DNA from: Sulfuricurvum sp.
GTDB taxonomy: Bacteria; Campylobacterota; Campylobacteria; Campylobacterales; Sulfurimonadaceae
NCBI RefSeq assembly: GCF_019163035.1
Contig: NZ_JAFLKV010000050.1
Span: 1-44,360, forward strand
Direction of reading: 5' to 3'
DNA length: 44,360 nucleotides
The notes under the pieces are model-generated. The model was not told where the DNA came from and ran no database searches. It saw only the letters and a list, made by a program, of their open reading frames with translations. This document shows positions 1 through 10,463 of the stretch, in pieces (within the stretch, counting starts at the first letter, position 1; each line of letters starts with the position of its first letter). Position numbers and translations under genes: made by a program.

Positions 1-78
1 TCTTTGATGAATAGCGCGGCTGTGAGTGTTAATTAAACCGCATTTGTTATAATATCCCTAAGAATAAAGGGAATCAGT

Positions 79-1311
79 ATGGAAAACTTTTTAGAAAAAG
101 CAAAATTCGCAAGCCGTGCGTTGGCAATACTCAGCGGAAGTGAACGTAACCGAATATTGCGAGAGATGGCCGAAGCGCTTCGCTCCAATATGATGAACAT
201 TATCGAAGCTAATGCGATCGATATGAAAAAAGCTGAGGAAGAGGACCTCTCCTCGTCACTCAAAGACCGCTTGATGCTTGATGAGAAGCGCCTCGACGCG
301 ATGGCAGTCGCGATCGAAGAGATAGCCGCTCTAAAAGATCCGATCGGTCGAGTGATCGAGGGGTGGGTCACCGAGGCAGGGCTTAAAATAGAGAAAGTGA
401 GTATCCCTATCGGGGTGGTCGGGATCATTTACGAATCGCGCCCGAATGTCACGTCCGATACAGCGGCACTGTGTTTCAAAAGTTCCAACGGCTGTGTCCT
501 CAAAGGGGGCAAAGAGGCTGAGCACTCCAACAAGATCATTGCTGATGTATTGCAGCAGGTACTGATCCGTAACAATCTTCCCCGTGAACTGATTGCGCTA
601 CTTCCTGATTCCTCACGCGAAGGGGTAGCTAAACTGATCAAGATGGACAAATACGTCGATTTGATCGTTCCGCGCGGCGGAGAAACGTTGATTCGATTTG
701 TGAGTCAAAACTCCAGTGTCCCTGTCGTCAAACACGATAAAGGGCAATGCCACCTCTATATTGATAAAGATGCAAATATAGAGGATGCACTAAAAATAGC
801 GGTCAACGCAAAAGTTCAACGTCCTTCCGCGTGTAATTCAATCGAGACACTCTTAGTAGATAGTACGATTGCGACAGAAGTATTGCCACTCTTTAAAGAG
901 GTATTTGATCGTGCTCATACTCAGCTCAAAGGGTGTGAACAGACTCGCGAAGTGATCGCCATCGAGCGAGCGAGTGAAGAGGATTTCGATACCGAGTATT
1001 TAGCGAATATCCTCAATATTCGGGTCGTGGATGGTGTGGATGGTGCGATTAGTCACATCGTCCGCTACGGGTCAGGGCACTCTGAGGCGATCATCACCGA
1101 AAATATTACGGCGGCGGAGCGTTTTATGAACGCTATCGATGCGGCGGCGGTTTATGTAAATGCCTCGACCCGTTTTACCGACGGTGGAGCTTTCGGATTT
1201 GGAGCCGAGGTTGGGATCAGTACCAATAAACTTCATGCTCGCGGTCCGATGGGAGTTGAGGGATTGACGACCTATAAATACAAAGTGTACGGTAAAGGTC
1301 AGATTCGTTGA
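79..1311 (+). CDS. proA: Glutamate-5-semialdehyde dehydrogenase (gamma-glutamyl phosphate reductase)
   Basis: Full-length 410 aa ORF with ProA motifs (IPIGVVGIIYESRPNVTSDTAALCFKSSNGCVLKGGKEA, HDKGQCHLYID, EVGISTNKLHARGPMGVEGLTTYKY). Confidence 0.97.
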   Translation: MENFLEKAKFASRALAILSGSERNRILREMAEALRSNMMNIIEANAIDMKKAEEEDLSSSLKDRLMLDEKRLDAMAVAIEEIAALKDPIGRVIEGWVTEAGLKIEKVSIPIGVVGIIYESRPNVTSDTAALCFKSSNGCVLKGGKEAEHSNKIIADVLQQVLIRNNLPRELIALLPDSSREGVAKLIKMDKYVDLIVPRGGETLIRFVSQNSSVPVVKHDKGQCHLYIDKDANIEDALKIAVNAKVQRPSACNSIETLLVDSTIATEVLPLFKEVFDRAHTQLKGCEQTREVIAIERASEEDFDTEYLANILNIRVVDGVDGAISHIVRYGSGHSEAIITENITAAERFMNAIDAAAVYVNASTRFTDGGAFGFGAEVGISTNKLHARGPMGVEGLTTYKYKVYGKGQIR

Positions 1312-1880
1312 GTCGCGTTTTAGATATCGAAAATATATCTTTTGGATATATAAAAGATACGCTATTGTTCGATAATTTCTCACTCACCCTCAAGGAGGGA
1401 GAGATCAAAGCGATAGTGGGATCCAGCGGTGTCGGGAAATCGACCCTGTTTGAACTCATTTTAGGGCATCGTAAGCCTCATCACGGTTCTATCCGATCAT
1501 TATCCCTCTCTCAAGTGTTTCAGGACCCCTACAGCTCTTTTCATCCTACTTACACAGTACGTGAACAGATTAGAGATGTGACATTGATGGAGGGACGTGA
1601 GATTTTAATAGAGCAGATGGGGTTGGAAGAGGCACTTTTGGATACACTTCCTCATAAACTCTCCGGCGGACAGTTGCAGAGGTGCTCTATATTACGAGCG
1701 CTGTTGATGAAGCCGAAACTTTTACTCCTGGATGAGCCGACGTCGGCACTCGATAATCTTAATCAACTCGATATTATGAAACTGATTGTAAATCACATCG
1801 AGGGGATGGGTGTCTTACTCATTACCCATGATGGAGATTTGGCACAGTGGTGTGCCGATGAGATTGTTACGTTAAAGTAG
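1308..1880 (+). CDS. ABC transporter ATP-binding protein (peptide/nickel DppF-like)
   Basis: Walker A GSSGVGKST, signature LSGGQLQRCSILRAL, Walker B LLLLDEPTSALD; overlaps the proA stop. Confidence 0.9.
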   Translation: MSRVLDIENISFGYIKDTLLFDNFSLTLKEGEIKAIVGSSGVGKSTLFELILGHRKPHHGSIRSLSLSQVFQDPYSSFHPTYTVREQIRDVTLMEGREILIEQMGLEEALLDTLPHKLSGGQLQRCSILRALLMKPKLLLLDEPTSALDNLNQLDIMKLIVNHIEGMGVLLITHDGDLAQWCADEIVTLK

Positions 1881-2576
1881 TTAGTGATAGCGAGGAAGCT
1901 CTAGGAGGGCAGAGTCATACATATGTTGCATTTTCTCACGGGTTTCATTGAGCCATTCAGGATTACTTTTATCGGCAACAAAAGAATCCAAATAAATGGC
2001 GGTCATAGTTCCTGAGTTGAAAATTTTTCGTTTGTTGCTGAAATGCCATGCAGTGGCGATTAAAACAACTGGTTGAACTTTGAGACTGAATTTATCGGCA
2101 ACCATTTTGGCTCCCGCTTTGAACGGTTTCATTTGACCCGTTTCAGTCCGAGTTCCCTCAGGGAAAATAGTGATGACACGTCCGTGATCGAGTCGATCTT
2201 TACAATCTTTAATCAGTTTAACCAAGGCGGTTTTAGATTCGCGTTCCAGTGCGATATCTTTGGGTAAACGGACAACCAGACCGAAAAATGGTACTTTGAA
2301 GAGCTCTTTTTTGGCAACCCATGCTAAATCTTTAGAGGTAATAGTCTCCATAATTCCGATATCGATATCACTTTGGTGATTGATGAGATACATTTGCGCA
2401 TCAGGATCAGGTGAGCCTTTGATCTGAACGGGGACAAAGACGAGCAGGCGGATAAACCATGCCGAAAATTTTACGGCATAGGGCTTAGGGAGAAGGTAGA
2501 ACGTAACGATCATCAGTGTCATCCCGCTAAAGATGACGATGACCGCATAGAGCCACTTAATTCGTGCAAATATCAC
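1881..2576 (-). CDS. plsC: 1-acyl-sn-glycerol-3-phosphate acyltransferase
   Basis: NHQSDIDI (HX4D-type variant, NHQSDID) and FPEGTR motifs, N-terminal TM segment. Confidence 0.9.
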   Translation of the reverse strand: MIFARIKWLYAVIVIFSGMTLMIVTFYLLPKPYAVKFSAWFIRLLVFVPVQIKGSPDPDAQMYLINHQSDIDIGIMETITSKDLAWVAKKELFKVPFFGLVVRLPKDIALERESKTALVKLIKDCKDRLDHGRVITIFPEGTRTETGQMKPFKAGAKMVADKFSLKVQPVVLIATAWHFSNKRKIFNSGTMTAIYLDSFVADKSNPEWLNETREKMQHMYDSALLELPRYH

Positions 2577-3702
2577 GTTTGTTTACCCATCCCACTTTAT
2601 CATTACTCAGATGTATTTTGACAAACTCACCCACTTCTTTTTCTGCTTCTAGATGCTCTTCTTGGAGAGTCATCTCAAATATGGTTCCGTTTTTGATCGG
2701 AAGTAGGTATACCGGTGCATCTTTTTTGATACAGAGATTCTGATTCGGGAGTAGCACATAGACGATGTAAAACATCGGTAATACAGAGATATAAATATAC
2801 CATTTATTTCGTCTCCAGTAAAACAATCCGAAAAGGATGGCAACAAAGACTCCCGCCGCACTAATTTTTAGCTCTGTATGGCGTGCATCGGTCGGAGAAA
2901 GATCACTTTGACCTGTCGATACGGTATCATCATCCACAACAATAGGGATATTCAACGCTTCATAACGTTGCTTTTTAAGGTTGAAATAAGAAAAACTGAG
3001 ACTTTTATCGGTATTCGGAATAATCGCATAATAGGTCATTTGCGATTCTCCTACATTGGAAAGTTTAGATTCAAAGCCTTGCTTGATTGCATTGGGGATC
3101 GAAAAGTCACTTAGATTACATCGTAAAGCTTTGACGGTGAAAATAACGACGTTACTCTCGTTATTATAAGGGGTTGTTTTATAATTAATCACTTCAAACT
3201 TATCAGCTAAAACATTAGCAAATCCGGTAGGAGGGCTTAGCGTGGTTGCACTAATAGCTGTTCCTGTAAGTGTTTCTGATGTTGCACCAGATGTGGTTAG
3301 CATTGCAGTGATATCAGGGAAACGAACTGATGCAGATTGAACGAGAAAATAGAAGGTGTCATAGATTCCGTCTTCTTTAACGCTCCGTTTAGGGGTATCA
3401 CTGAAGATACGAATCCCCTCTTCGTTTTGAAGGGTATATTCAATATTTCCCGATGCCACATCAACGGGAGTGAGTTTGATGTTAAGGGCTATAATCTCAC
3501 CAACATAAGGGTGCTCAGGAAGATTGGTAAATTCGAGTTTTAGCCCTGTGGAGGAAGAAACACCAGAGAATAGAGTATTGATCTCAGATGAGGGATTTTG
3601 ATCGGCAGTAGCTTCAACTGAGGGTGCTGGTTCGGTTAGAACGGAGGGCTCAGCGATAAGGATTTGTCCGATAAGACAAAAGAGAAGAGCTAAAGCTTTC
3701 AA
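2557..3702 (-). CDS. BatD-like secreted/membrane protein with C-terminal SH3-like domain
   Basis: Signal peptide, beta-rich ectodomain resembling BatD/oxygen-tolerance proteins, one TM segment, C-terminal SH3-like segment (APVYLLPIKNG...GEFVKIHLSNDKVGWVNKRDI). Confidence 0.6.
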   Translation of the reverse strand: MKALALLFCLIGQILIAEPSVLTEPAPSVEATADQNPSSEINTLFSGVSSSTGLKLEFTNLPEHPYVGEIIALNIKLTPVDVASGNIEYTLQNEEGIRIFSDTPKRSVKEDGIYDTFYFLVQSASVRFPDITAMLTTSGATSETLTGTAISATTLSPPTGFANVLADKFEVINYKTTPYNNESNVVIFTVKALRCNLSDFSIPNAIKQGFESKLSNVGESQMTYYAIIPNTDKSLSFSYFNLKKQRYEALNIPIVVDDDTVSTGQSDLSPTDARHTELKISAAGVFVAILFGLFYWRRNKWYIYISVLPMFYIVYVLLPNQNLCIKKDAPVYLLPIKNGTIFEMTLQEEHLEAEKEVGEFVKIHLSNDKVGWVNKRDICTN

Positions 3703-4373
3703 ATGTTTATAAACCCCTCTAACATCGCTCTGCCATCATCAGAACCTAACAGTGCCTCCATCGCCCGCTCAGGGTGTGGCATAAGACCGAAAACATTTTT
3801 AGCCTTATTGCAAATTCCGGCTATGCTATCGACCGATCCGTTCGGATTGTCAATTTTTCCTGAGGCATCGGTGTATTTTAGGAGAACTTGATTGTTGGCA
3901 TAAAGTTCTTTGAGACCTGCCTCATCAATGTAAAAATTACCGTCATGGTGAGCGATAGGTATATTAACCACTTGATCCACTTTGCAATGGCGGAGAAAAT
4001 CGTTATCGTTCTGGATCACTTTGAGATGATGGTGAGTGGAAATAAAGTGAAGTCCTTCGTTACGTTTCAATGCACCCGGAAGGAGACCGGTTTCGGTAAG
4101 AACTTGAAATCCATTACAAATTCCGAGTACTTTTCCACCGTTATCAGCATACGCATTGAGCGCTTTCATAATCGGAGACATTTTGGCGATAGCACCGCTA
4201 CGAAGATAATCGCCGTAGCTAAACCCACCTGCAACTACAAGGAGATCACACCCTTGTGGGATCGTATCTTCTTTGTGCCAAAGGATTTGTGTTTCACACC
4301 CTAATGCGGCAAACGCGTGTTGGGTATCGTACTCGCAGTTTGTCCCTGGAAACTGAACAATGCCGACTTTCAT
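3699..4373 (-). CDS. purQ: Phosphoribosylformylglycinamidine synthase subunit PurQ
   Basis: MKVGIVQFPGTNCEYD, GGFSYGDYLRSGAIA, GICNGFQVL, MPHPERA glutamine amidotransferase motifs. Confidence 0.97.
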   Translation of the reverse strand: MKVGIVQFPGTNCEYDTQHAFAALGCETQILWHKEDTIPQGCDLLVVAGGFSYGDYLRSGAIAKMSPIMKALNAYADNGGKVLGICNGFQVLTETGLLPGALKRNEGLHFISTHHHLKVIQNDNDFLRHCKVDQVVNIPIAHHDGNFYIDEAGLKELYANNQVLLKYTDASGKIDNPNGSVDSIAGICNKAKNVFGLMPHPERAMEALLGSDDGRAMLEGFINI

Positions 4374-4612
4374 GCTTGAATCTCGATCTCGTAATCTTCG
4401 ATAACGGTGTTTGCCAAAAGCTCTTCACACATATGGGCTACTTTTTCTTTAGCAGTCGCGGCATCGCTCTCATTCATCTCGATAATGATTTGTTTTCCGA
4501 CACGAACATCTTTAACACTTTCAAAACCATGACCGCTAAGGGCGTGTTGAACCGCTTTACCCTGAGAGTCCAAAACTCCGTTTTTCAAAAATACGTTTAC
4601 AATTGCTTTCAT
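4370..4612 (-). CDS. purS: Phosphoribosylformylglycinamidine synthase subunit PurS
   Basis: 80 aa, VNVFLKNGVLDSQGKAVQHALSGHGFESVKDVRVGK; overlaps purQ. Confidence 0.95.
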   Translation of the reverse strand: MKAIVNVFLKNGVLDSQGKAVQHALSGHGFESVKDVRVGKQIIIEMNESDAATAKEKVAHMCEELLANTVIEDYEIEIQA

Positions 4613-4616
4613 ATCA

Positions 4617-5327
4617 TTACCCCAATATTCTGTTTAATACTTCTTCGTAAGCGACTTTAAGTCCGCCAAGACCTTGACGAAAACGGTCTTTATCCATTTT
4701 TTCACCGGTTGCTAAATCCCAAAAACGGCAGTTGTCAGGACTGATCTCATCGGCAAGGATAATTTTGCCGTTTTCATCACGACCGAATTCAAGCTTGAAA
4801 TCGACCAAGTTAAGCCCTTTTTCGTGGAAGTAAGGGCGTAAAATAGAGTTAACTTCACGTGCCATTGCACGGAGTTGATCGAGCTCTGCTTCATTTTTAA
4901 CGAGTTCTAGTATAAGGCAGTGTTGATCGTTGAGTTTCGGATCACCGAGCGCATCGTTTTTGTAGTCGAATTCGACCAAGGTAAACGGCAAGATAGTTCC
5001 ATCGGCGATACCGAGATTTTTGCTAAGGCTTCCGGTTGCGATGTTACGGACGATCACTTCGATAAGGATAATGTCCACTTTTTTGCAGAGCATGTTGTTA
5101 TCATCGAGCATCTCTACGAAGTGGGACTCTACGCCGTTTTTAGCTAACATTTTGAACAGTTCGGTTGAAATTTTATTATTCAGCGCCCCTTTACCGGATT
5201 CACTATCTTTTTTAGCACCGTTAAATGCAGTCAGATCATCTTTAAACTCGGCAATCACTAAATTCGCATCGTCGGTGCTAAAGAGGCGTTTAGCCTTTCC
5301 TTCGTAGATGATATCGCGTTTTTCCAT
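4617..5327 (-). CDS. purC: SAICAR synthetase
   Basis: [52 protein letters not shown]. Confidence 0.97.
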   Translation of the reverse strand: MEKRDIIYEGKAKRLFSTDDANLVIAEFKDDLTAFNGAKKDSESGKGALNNKISTELFKMLAKNGVESHFVEMLDDNNMLCKKVDIILIEVIVRNIATGSLSKNLGIADGTILPFTLVEFDYKNDALGDPKLNDQHCLILELVKNEAELDQLRAMAREVNSILRPYFHEKGLNLVDFKLEFGRDENGKIILADEISPDNCRFWDLATGEKMDKDRFRQGLGGLKVAYEEVLNRILG

Positions 5328-5329
5328 GG

Positions 5330-6652
5330 TTATTTTCCTTTGACTATGATTAGAGCTTTGATAATATCGACACCCTCTTTAAGCTGAATATCTTTGGTCA
5401 GCTGTTCGGTGGTGATAACGGTTTTATTGGTAGCGTTGACTTCGGTAACATCGATCATTCCACCCTCTTTTTCGAGTTCGGATTCCAGATGTTTTTTGAG
5501 ATCAGATTCTTTGATATTGAACGATTTATCGTGATTTTTGACTTCTCCGGCTACGACTTCAATATCGGGTGCTACACCGACGGCTTGAATAGTTCGGCCG
5601 CTTGGGAGATAGTAGCGGGCAATGGTGAGTTTGACCGCTTCACTTTCAGTGATCGGCATAACGACTTGGACGGAACCTTTACCGAAGGTTTTCTCACCGA
5701 CGATTACGGCACGTTTGAGATCTTGGAGTGCTCCACTGACGATTTCAGAAGCGCTGGCTGAGCCTTCGTTGACTAAAACAACGAGCGGAAGATCGGTGAT
5801 AGTAGCACTTTTAGTTGCTTTATAGGTGACATCATCTGCTTTGTTGCGCCCTTTTTGGGAGACGATAATTCCCTCATTAACAAACAAGTCTGTTAGTTCA
5901 ACCGCCTGATCCAAAAGCCCGCCCGGATTGTTGCGAAGATCGAGGATGATCCCTTTGCTTTTTGTGGCATGTTTTTTGATCGCTTTTTTGACATCACTTG
6001 CTACTTTTTTGTCAAAGCTGGTAACACGGACATAGAGGATATCAGCTCCTATGGTGCGGGTATAGACAGATTCTACAGTGATGATGTCACGGATAATATG
6101 AACTTTGATCGGATCAGCAACCCCTTTTCGGACGATAGTGATATCAATTGGAGTTTTAGGGGCTCCGCGCATCAATCCGACTGCATCGTCAATGGTCATG
6201 CTGAGGGTTGACTTAGCGTTGATTTTCAGGATGATATCACCCGCTTTAATCCCTGCTTTATCGGCGGGTGTCCCCTCAATAGGGGCGATAACGGTGAGGG
6301 CATTGTCTCTCATACCGACCGTTATCCCTAATCCGCCGAATTCACCGTCGGTTTGGGTTTTAAGGTTATCGTAGCTTTTTTTATCCATGTAGGTGGAGTG
6401 GGCATCGAGGTTGGAGAGCATCCCCTGAAGTGATTTATCAATCAGTTGATCGACGCTCAGTCCGTCTACATTGTATTGCTCAACGATTCCCAATACTTTG
6501 GTGAATTTGGCTAAGGATTGAAGACGGGAGGCTTCTACAGAGGCTTCGGTAGCTTCGGGAACATTGTTTTTTGCTAACAACGACGTAGAGAGGGCGACGC
6601 TAATCGCTACTGCACTAACAAAACCGACTACCATCATTTTTGTGTTTTTCAT
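5330..6652 (-). CDS. ctpA: Carboxyl-terminal processing protease, S41 family with PDZ domain
   Basis: Signal peptide, PDZ region ([19 protein letters not shown]), catalytic region [29 protein letters not shown]. Confidence 0.95.
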   Translation of the reverse strand: MKNTKMMVVGFVSAVAISVALSTSLLAKNNVPEATEASVEASRLQSLAKFTKVLGIVEQYNVDGLSVDQLIDKSLQGMLSNLDAHSTYMDKKSYDNLKTQTDGEFGGLGITVGMRDNALTVIAPIEGTPADKAGIKAGDIILKINAKSTLSMTIDDAVGLMRGAPKTPIDITIVRKGVADPIKVHIIRDIITVESVYTRTIGADILYVRVTSFDKKVASDVKKAIKKHATKSKGIILDLRNNPGGLLDQAVELTDLFVNEGIIVSQKGRNKADDVTYKATKSATITDLPLVVLVNEGSASASEIVSGALQDLKRAVIVGEKTFGKGSVQVVMPITESEAVKLTIARYYLPSGRTIQAVGVAPDIEVVAGEVKNHDKSFNIKESDLKKHLESELEKEGGMIDVTEVNATNKTVITTEQLTKDIQLKEGVDIIKALIIVKGK

Positions 6653-6728
6653 ACGTTTTTTTAACCTTGTGTAGAGCCGTTAAATAAGATCACGAATTAT
6701 AGTGAAAACTCCATTAAATAACAATGGA

Positions 6729-6932
6729 TCAAATCACTTCGATAACGACATCTCCGATCACAATTTTTTCCCCCTTGATGATCTTGGCGCGCTTTCGGGT
6801 TTCGACTTCTCCGTTACGGTAAACATGGGAGTTTTCGATGAGCATTTTGGCCTGACCGCCGGTATCGACAAGGTCTAAAAGTTTAATCAGTTTATGGAGT
6901 TCGATATAAGGTTCGGTGAGTGTATAAGTCAT
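6729..6932 (-). CDS. S4-domain RNA-binding protein (YbcJ/RqcP-like)
   Basis: 67 aa S4 domain: YIELHKLIKLLDLVDTGGQAKMLIENSHVYRNGEVETRKRAKI. Confidence 0.85.
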   Translation of the reverse strand: MTYTLTEPYIELHKLIKLLDLVDTGGQAKMLIENSHVYRNGEVETRKRAKIIKGEKIVIGDVVIEVI

Positions 6933-6994
6933 GTTAGTATCTTTACAAGTTGAAAATTGATATTATTTAGAAAAAAGGGAAAAGCAAAAGGAGA

Positions 6995-7020
6995 CATGAG
7001 AGCCCGATAAGGGCTTCATG
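6995..7020 (-). terminator. Putative Rho-independent terminator of the RRM gene
   Basis: Stem CATGA-AGCCC/GGGCT-TCATG with GATAA loop and one bulge, 7 bp past the minus-strand RRM stop and followed on the minus strand by T/C-rich sequence ending in TTTTTT. Confidence 0.5.
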
Positions 7021-7026
7021 ATGTGA

Positions 7027-7299
7027 TTACCAGCGATCGCGTGGAGGGCGTGGAGCACGTGGGCGTGCTTCGTTAACACGAAGTGTACGTCCGCCGAAAT
7101 CGTTACCTTCAAGAGCAGTGATCGCTTTGTTAGCTTCATCTTGGTTCGCCATTTCTACGAAGCCAAAACCGCGAAAACGGCCTGTTTCTTTGTCATTTAC
7201 GAATTTAACTGAACTAACTTCACCGTATTGTCCAAAAAGATCTTTAAGATCGTTTTCGTCTTTGCCGTAGGGAATATTCCCGACATAAATTTGTGTCAC
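7027..7299 (-). CDS. RRM-domain RNA-binding protein
   Basis: RNP2 IYVGNIPY and RNP1 RFRGFGFVEM; Arg/Pro-rich tail. Confidence 0.95.
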   Translation of the reverse strand: MTQIYVGNIPYGKDENDLKDLFGQYGEVSSVKFVNDKETGRFRGFGFVEMANQDEANKAITALEGNDFGGRTLRVNEARPRAPRPPRDRW

Positions 7300-7474
7300 A
7301 TTGTACTCCGTGGAAAAATCGAACTATAACCAGCATAATCCTTGCGCACATTTTAGCTTTTACAATCTTATGGGAATGTTAAAACTAATTGTGTATTAAT
7401 AATTAGTCAAAACCCATGTTAAAAGTTTACAAAATCAGACATAAGAGCTTATCTGATAGTAATCTGAATTTAGC

Positions 7475-7480
7475 TATAAT
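7475..7480 (+). promoter_or_regulatory. Candidate -10 box of the ABC-F gene
   Basis: gcTATAATc about 31 nt upstream of the ATG at 7511. Confidence 0.35.
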
Positions 7481-7510
7481 CGCGTAATTTTTATGTAAAG
7501 AGTTTTAAGT

Positions 7511-9115
7511 ATGGTACAAGTCACAAGATTAACAATGCGCTTCGGCAGTCGAATTTTATTTGAGGGGATTAACCTCAAACTAGACCGTAACAAACGTTAT
7601 GGTCTTATCGGTGCAAACGGTGCGGGGAAAACAACATTCCTAAAAATTCTCAGCGGAGAGATCAAAGAGTACGAGGGGGATATCTCCATCGAACCGGGTC
7701 TCAAAGTAGGGATTTTAGGACAAAATCAGTTTGCGTTTGAAGATTTCACCATTGCCGATGCGGTATTATGGGGGAACAAACGTCTATATGACGCAATCAA
7801 AGAGAAAGAAGATCTCTACGCCAACGGTGATTTCGAAGATGAAAAAACCAATGACCGCCTCGCGGAGTTGGAGATGATTTCGGTTGAAGAAGATCCGACC
7901 TATGAGTACGACGTTCAAATCGCCAAGATTTTGGAAAACGTCGGAATTTCGGCAGAACATCATAATGATTTGATGTCAAGTCTCCCTTCCTCGGAAAAAT
8001 TCAAAGTTCTCCTCGCGCAAGTGCTTTATCCGAAACCGGACGTTTTGTTCCTCGATGAGCCTACGAATAACCTTGATATCGATACCATCGGATGGTTGGA
8101 GCGTGAGCTTCAACGCCATGAGGGGACATTGGTTATCATCTCGCATGACCGTCACTTTATCAACGCCGTTGTGACCAACATTCTCGACGTCGATTTCCAA
8201 AAAATCCGTGAATTTACGGGAACGTATGATGATTGGTATATGGCGTCTACTATCATGGCAAACCAAATGCAGCTTGATCGCGATAAAAAAGTAAAAGAGA
8301 AAGAGCAACTCGAAGCGTTTGTACGCCGATTCTCCGCGAATGCGTCGAAAGCAAAGCAAGCAACGTCTCGTCAGAAACAACTTGATAAATTGACCATCGA
8401 AGATATCAAACCTTCAAGCAGACGTGACCCAAGTATCGTCTTTAAACCGAAGCGTCCTATGGGAGATGAAGCGTTGCGTGTAGCGAATGTTTCTCACAGC
8501 TATGATGATTTGAATGTTTTACGTGATTTTGATATTCTCGTAGCTCCGGGTGAAAAAATCGCGATTATCGGTCCCAACGGTGCGGGTAAATCAACCTTGT
8601 GTAAAATCCTCATGGAAGAGATGAAGCCGACCAGCGGAAGTGTTACATGGGGAGCGACGATTGAATACAGTTATTTCCCGCAAGATACGACCGATAAAAT
8701 CAAAGGGGACGGAACCCTGTACGACTGGCTTCGCGGGTTTGATCCGAAACGTGAAATCTCCGAGATTCGTAACTGTTTAGGGCGTATGCTTTTCAATGGT
8801 GAACAGCAAGAGAAAAGTGTCGAGAAGATTTCAGGGGGAGAAAAACATCGTATGATGCTCTCTAAAATGATGTTAGAGGGGGGGAATTTCCTCGTTCTCG
8901 ATGAGCCTACCAATCACCTTGACCTCGAAGCGATTATTGCTCTTGGTGAGGCATTGCTTGATTTCGAAGGAAATGTTATTTGTGTGAGTCATGACCGTGA
9001 GTTGCTCGATGCGTTCGCCGATCGTATTATTGAATTGCACCTTGATGGTACTTATATCGATTTCAAAGGTTCGTACGAAGAGTTTGCTGAGGCAAAAGCA
9101 AGTGGAAGCTTATAA
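7511..9115 (+). CDS. ABC-F family ATPase (YbiT-like)
   Basis: Two ABC domains (GANGAGKTT, GPNGAGKST; ISGGEKHRMMLSKM; VLDEPTNHLDLEAI) with an ABC-F linker. Confidence 0.95.
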   Translation: MVQVTRLTMRFGSRILFEGINLKLDRNKRYGLIGANGAGKTTFLKILSGEIKEYEGDISIEPGLKVGILGQNQFAFEDFTIADAVLWGNKRLYDAIKEKEDLYANGDFEDEKTNDRLAELEMISVEEDPTYEYDVQIAKILENVGISAEHHNDLMSSLPSSEKFKVLLAQVLYPKPDVLFLDEPTNNLDIDTIGWLERELQRHEGTLVIISHDRHFINAVVTNILDVDFQKIREFTGTYDDWYMASTIMANQMQLDRDKKVKEKEQLEAFVRRFSANASKAKQATSRQKQLDKLTIEDIKPSSRRDPSIVFKPKRPMGDEALRVANVSHSYDDLNVLRDFDILVAPGEKIAIIGPNGAGKSTLCKILMEEMKPTSGSVTWGATIEYSYFPQDTTDKIKGDGTLYDWLRGFDPKREISEIRNCLGRMLFNGEQQEKSVEKISGGEKHRMMLSKMMLEGGNFLVLDEPTNHLDLEAIIALGEALLDFEGNVICVSHDRELLDAFADRIIELHLDGTYIDFKGSYEEFAEAKASGSL

Positions 9116-9935
9116 AAATTATGTCGGACTCGGTGTCGCGGGCAACTTCGCCCTCCACCTTGAACAAGCCGGCGAGAGTGTCGATTTCAAAGATATTTTA
9201 ACCGAAGATCCGAATGGGCCGAAAGGGATGTTCCCTTTTTATGTCCCCCATCGTGAGGGGCAACTCGGTATCTATCCGATCAGTTCCGATACGATCCTCC
9301 TCGCGAATGAAACGTGCAATGTCCAGCCTGAGCCTGAAGTGGCTTTGATTTGTGATTTCTTTTACGATGGAGAGGGAAATGTCATCGAAATTACCCCTAA
9401 ATTTTTCGGTGCTTATAATGATTGTTCCCTACGTAAAGAGGGAGCCGCAAAGATTAGCCACAAAAAAAACTGGGGTGAAGCCTCCAAGGGGCTATCTTCA
9501 ACTCTAATCCCTATCGATACCTTTGAAAAGGGTGGAATAATGGACAGTTATCGTATCGCTTCGTTTTTGCGACGCGAAGGGATGCTGATGCGCTACGGTG
9601 AAGATGTTGAACTTACCGGATACAGTTTCTTTTACGGTAAACTCATCGAGTGGATGAAAAAACAGATCAATACTCAAAGTGATTTCGGTCCACTGGAGTC
9701 AATCGGAAGCTATTTAAAAGAAGCCAGAAATCCTGCACATGCGATTATAAGCATCGGTGCTACCCGTTATACCCATTTTGGTGAGACCAATTTCCTAGAA
9801 GAGGGGGATGAGGTGATTGTCGTCGTGTATGATAACAACAAATACTGCATGAATCCGATTCTCTCGATGGCTAACAGCAATGCTTTTGAAGTCGAGGGTA
9901 TTAGCGCTCTCGTTCAGAAGGTTGTGCGTGGTTGA
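9102..9935 (+). CDS. DUF5718-like family protein
   Basis: ORF from GTG at 9102 (VEAYKNYVGLGVAGNFALHLEQAGE...). The ATG in the ORF track at 8991 lies inside the upstream gene. 14-bp overlap with the ABC-F stop. Confidence 0.7.
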   Translation: MEAYKNYVGLGVAGNFALHLEQAGESVDFKDILTEDPNGPKGMFPFYVPHREGQLGIYPISSDTILLANETCNVQPEPEVALICDFFYDGEGNVIEITPKFFGAYNDCSLRKEGAAKISHKKNWGEASKGLSSTLIPIDTFEKGGIMDSYRIASFLRREGMLMRYGEDVELTGYSFFYGKLIEWMKKQINTQSDFGPLESIGSYLKEARNPAHAIISIGATRYTHFGETNFLEEGDEVIVVVYDNNKYCMNPILSMANSNAFEVEGISALVQKVVRG

Positions 9936-10134
9936 GAAAGGGTTGTACCGTCACTACAAGGGTAAATATTACGAAGTGATCGGAGAAGCAAAACACTCTG
10001 AAACCGGTGAAATTCTTGTCATTTATCGACCACTGTACGGTGAACAGGGGCTATGGGTACGTCCAAGCACGATGTTTGAAGAGACCCTGCCAAACGGAGT
10101 AAAAAGGTTTACTTACAGCGGAGAAGCTAAATGA
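9928..10134 (+). CDS. DUF1653-like protein
   Basis: GTG start at 9928: VVEKGLYRHYKGKYYEVIGEAKHSETGEILVIYRPLYGEQGLWVRPSTMFEE, characteristic of DUF1653. Confidence 0.85.
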   Translation: MVEKGLYRHYKGKYYEVIGEAKHSETGEILVIYRPLYGEQGLWVRPSTMFEETLPNGVKRFTYSGEAK

Positions 10135-10463
10135 GTCGTGGAAGAAAACTTTCTTTCGATTTGGGAGCATCGTGGGGTGAGGGGTGGAGCATGGAAGAGG
10201 AGAAAACCGCAAAGGTTTTTACCATTCTTGAGCCCTCTGCGCACCGCCTTGTCTTCCAAAAGGAAAAACGTCGTGGGAAATTGGTGACACTTGTTGGACC
10301 TTTTAATCTTAGTGAAGAAGATGCCCAAAAAGTTCTCTCAGTTCTCAAAAAATCGTTAGCTTGCGGCGGAGCATACAAAGAATTTTGGATGGAGTTTCAA
10401 GGCGATATTGCCCCAAAAGCACGAGAAGCACTCGAAAAACTTTCTTTTAAATTCAAAAAATAA
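10131..10463 (+). CDS. SUI1/eIF1-like translation factor homolog (YciH family)
   Basis: C-terminal half KEKRRGKLVTLVGPFN...VLKKSLACGGAYKEFWMEFQGDIAPKAREALEKLSFKFK matches the YciH/SUI1 pattern (LKKxxxCGGxxKxxxIEIQGD). Confidence 0.8.
   Translation: MSRGRKLSFDLGASWGEGWSMEEEKTAKVFTILEPSAHRLVFQKEKRRGKLVTLVGPFNLSEEDAQKVLSVLKKSLACGGAYKEFWMEFQGDIAPKAREALEKLSFKFKK

Noticed and set aside
1-36. Possible C-terminal end of an upstream gene (SLMNSAAVSVN-stop)
   Set aside because: Only 11 codons visible; cannot distinguish from chance.
331-650. Minus-strand ORFs antisense to proA (and similar antisense ORFs throughout the track)
   Set aside because: Fully contained in strongly supported genes on the other strand; no protein-like domain features.
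8991-9101. N-terminal 37 aa of the ORF 8991..9935
   Set aside because: Out-of-frame read-through of the ABC-F gene; a GTG start at 9102 fits family length better.
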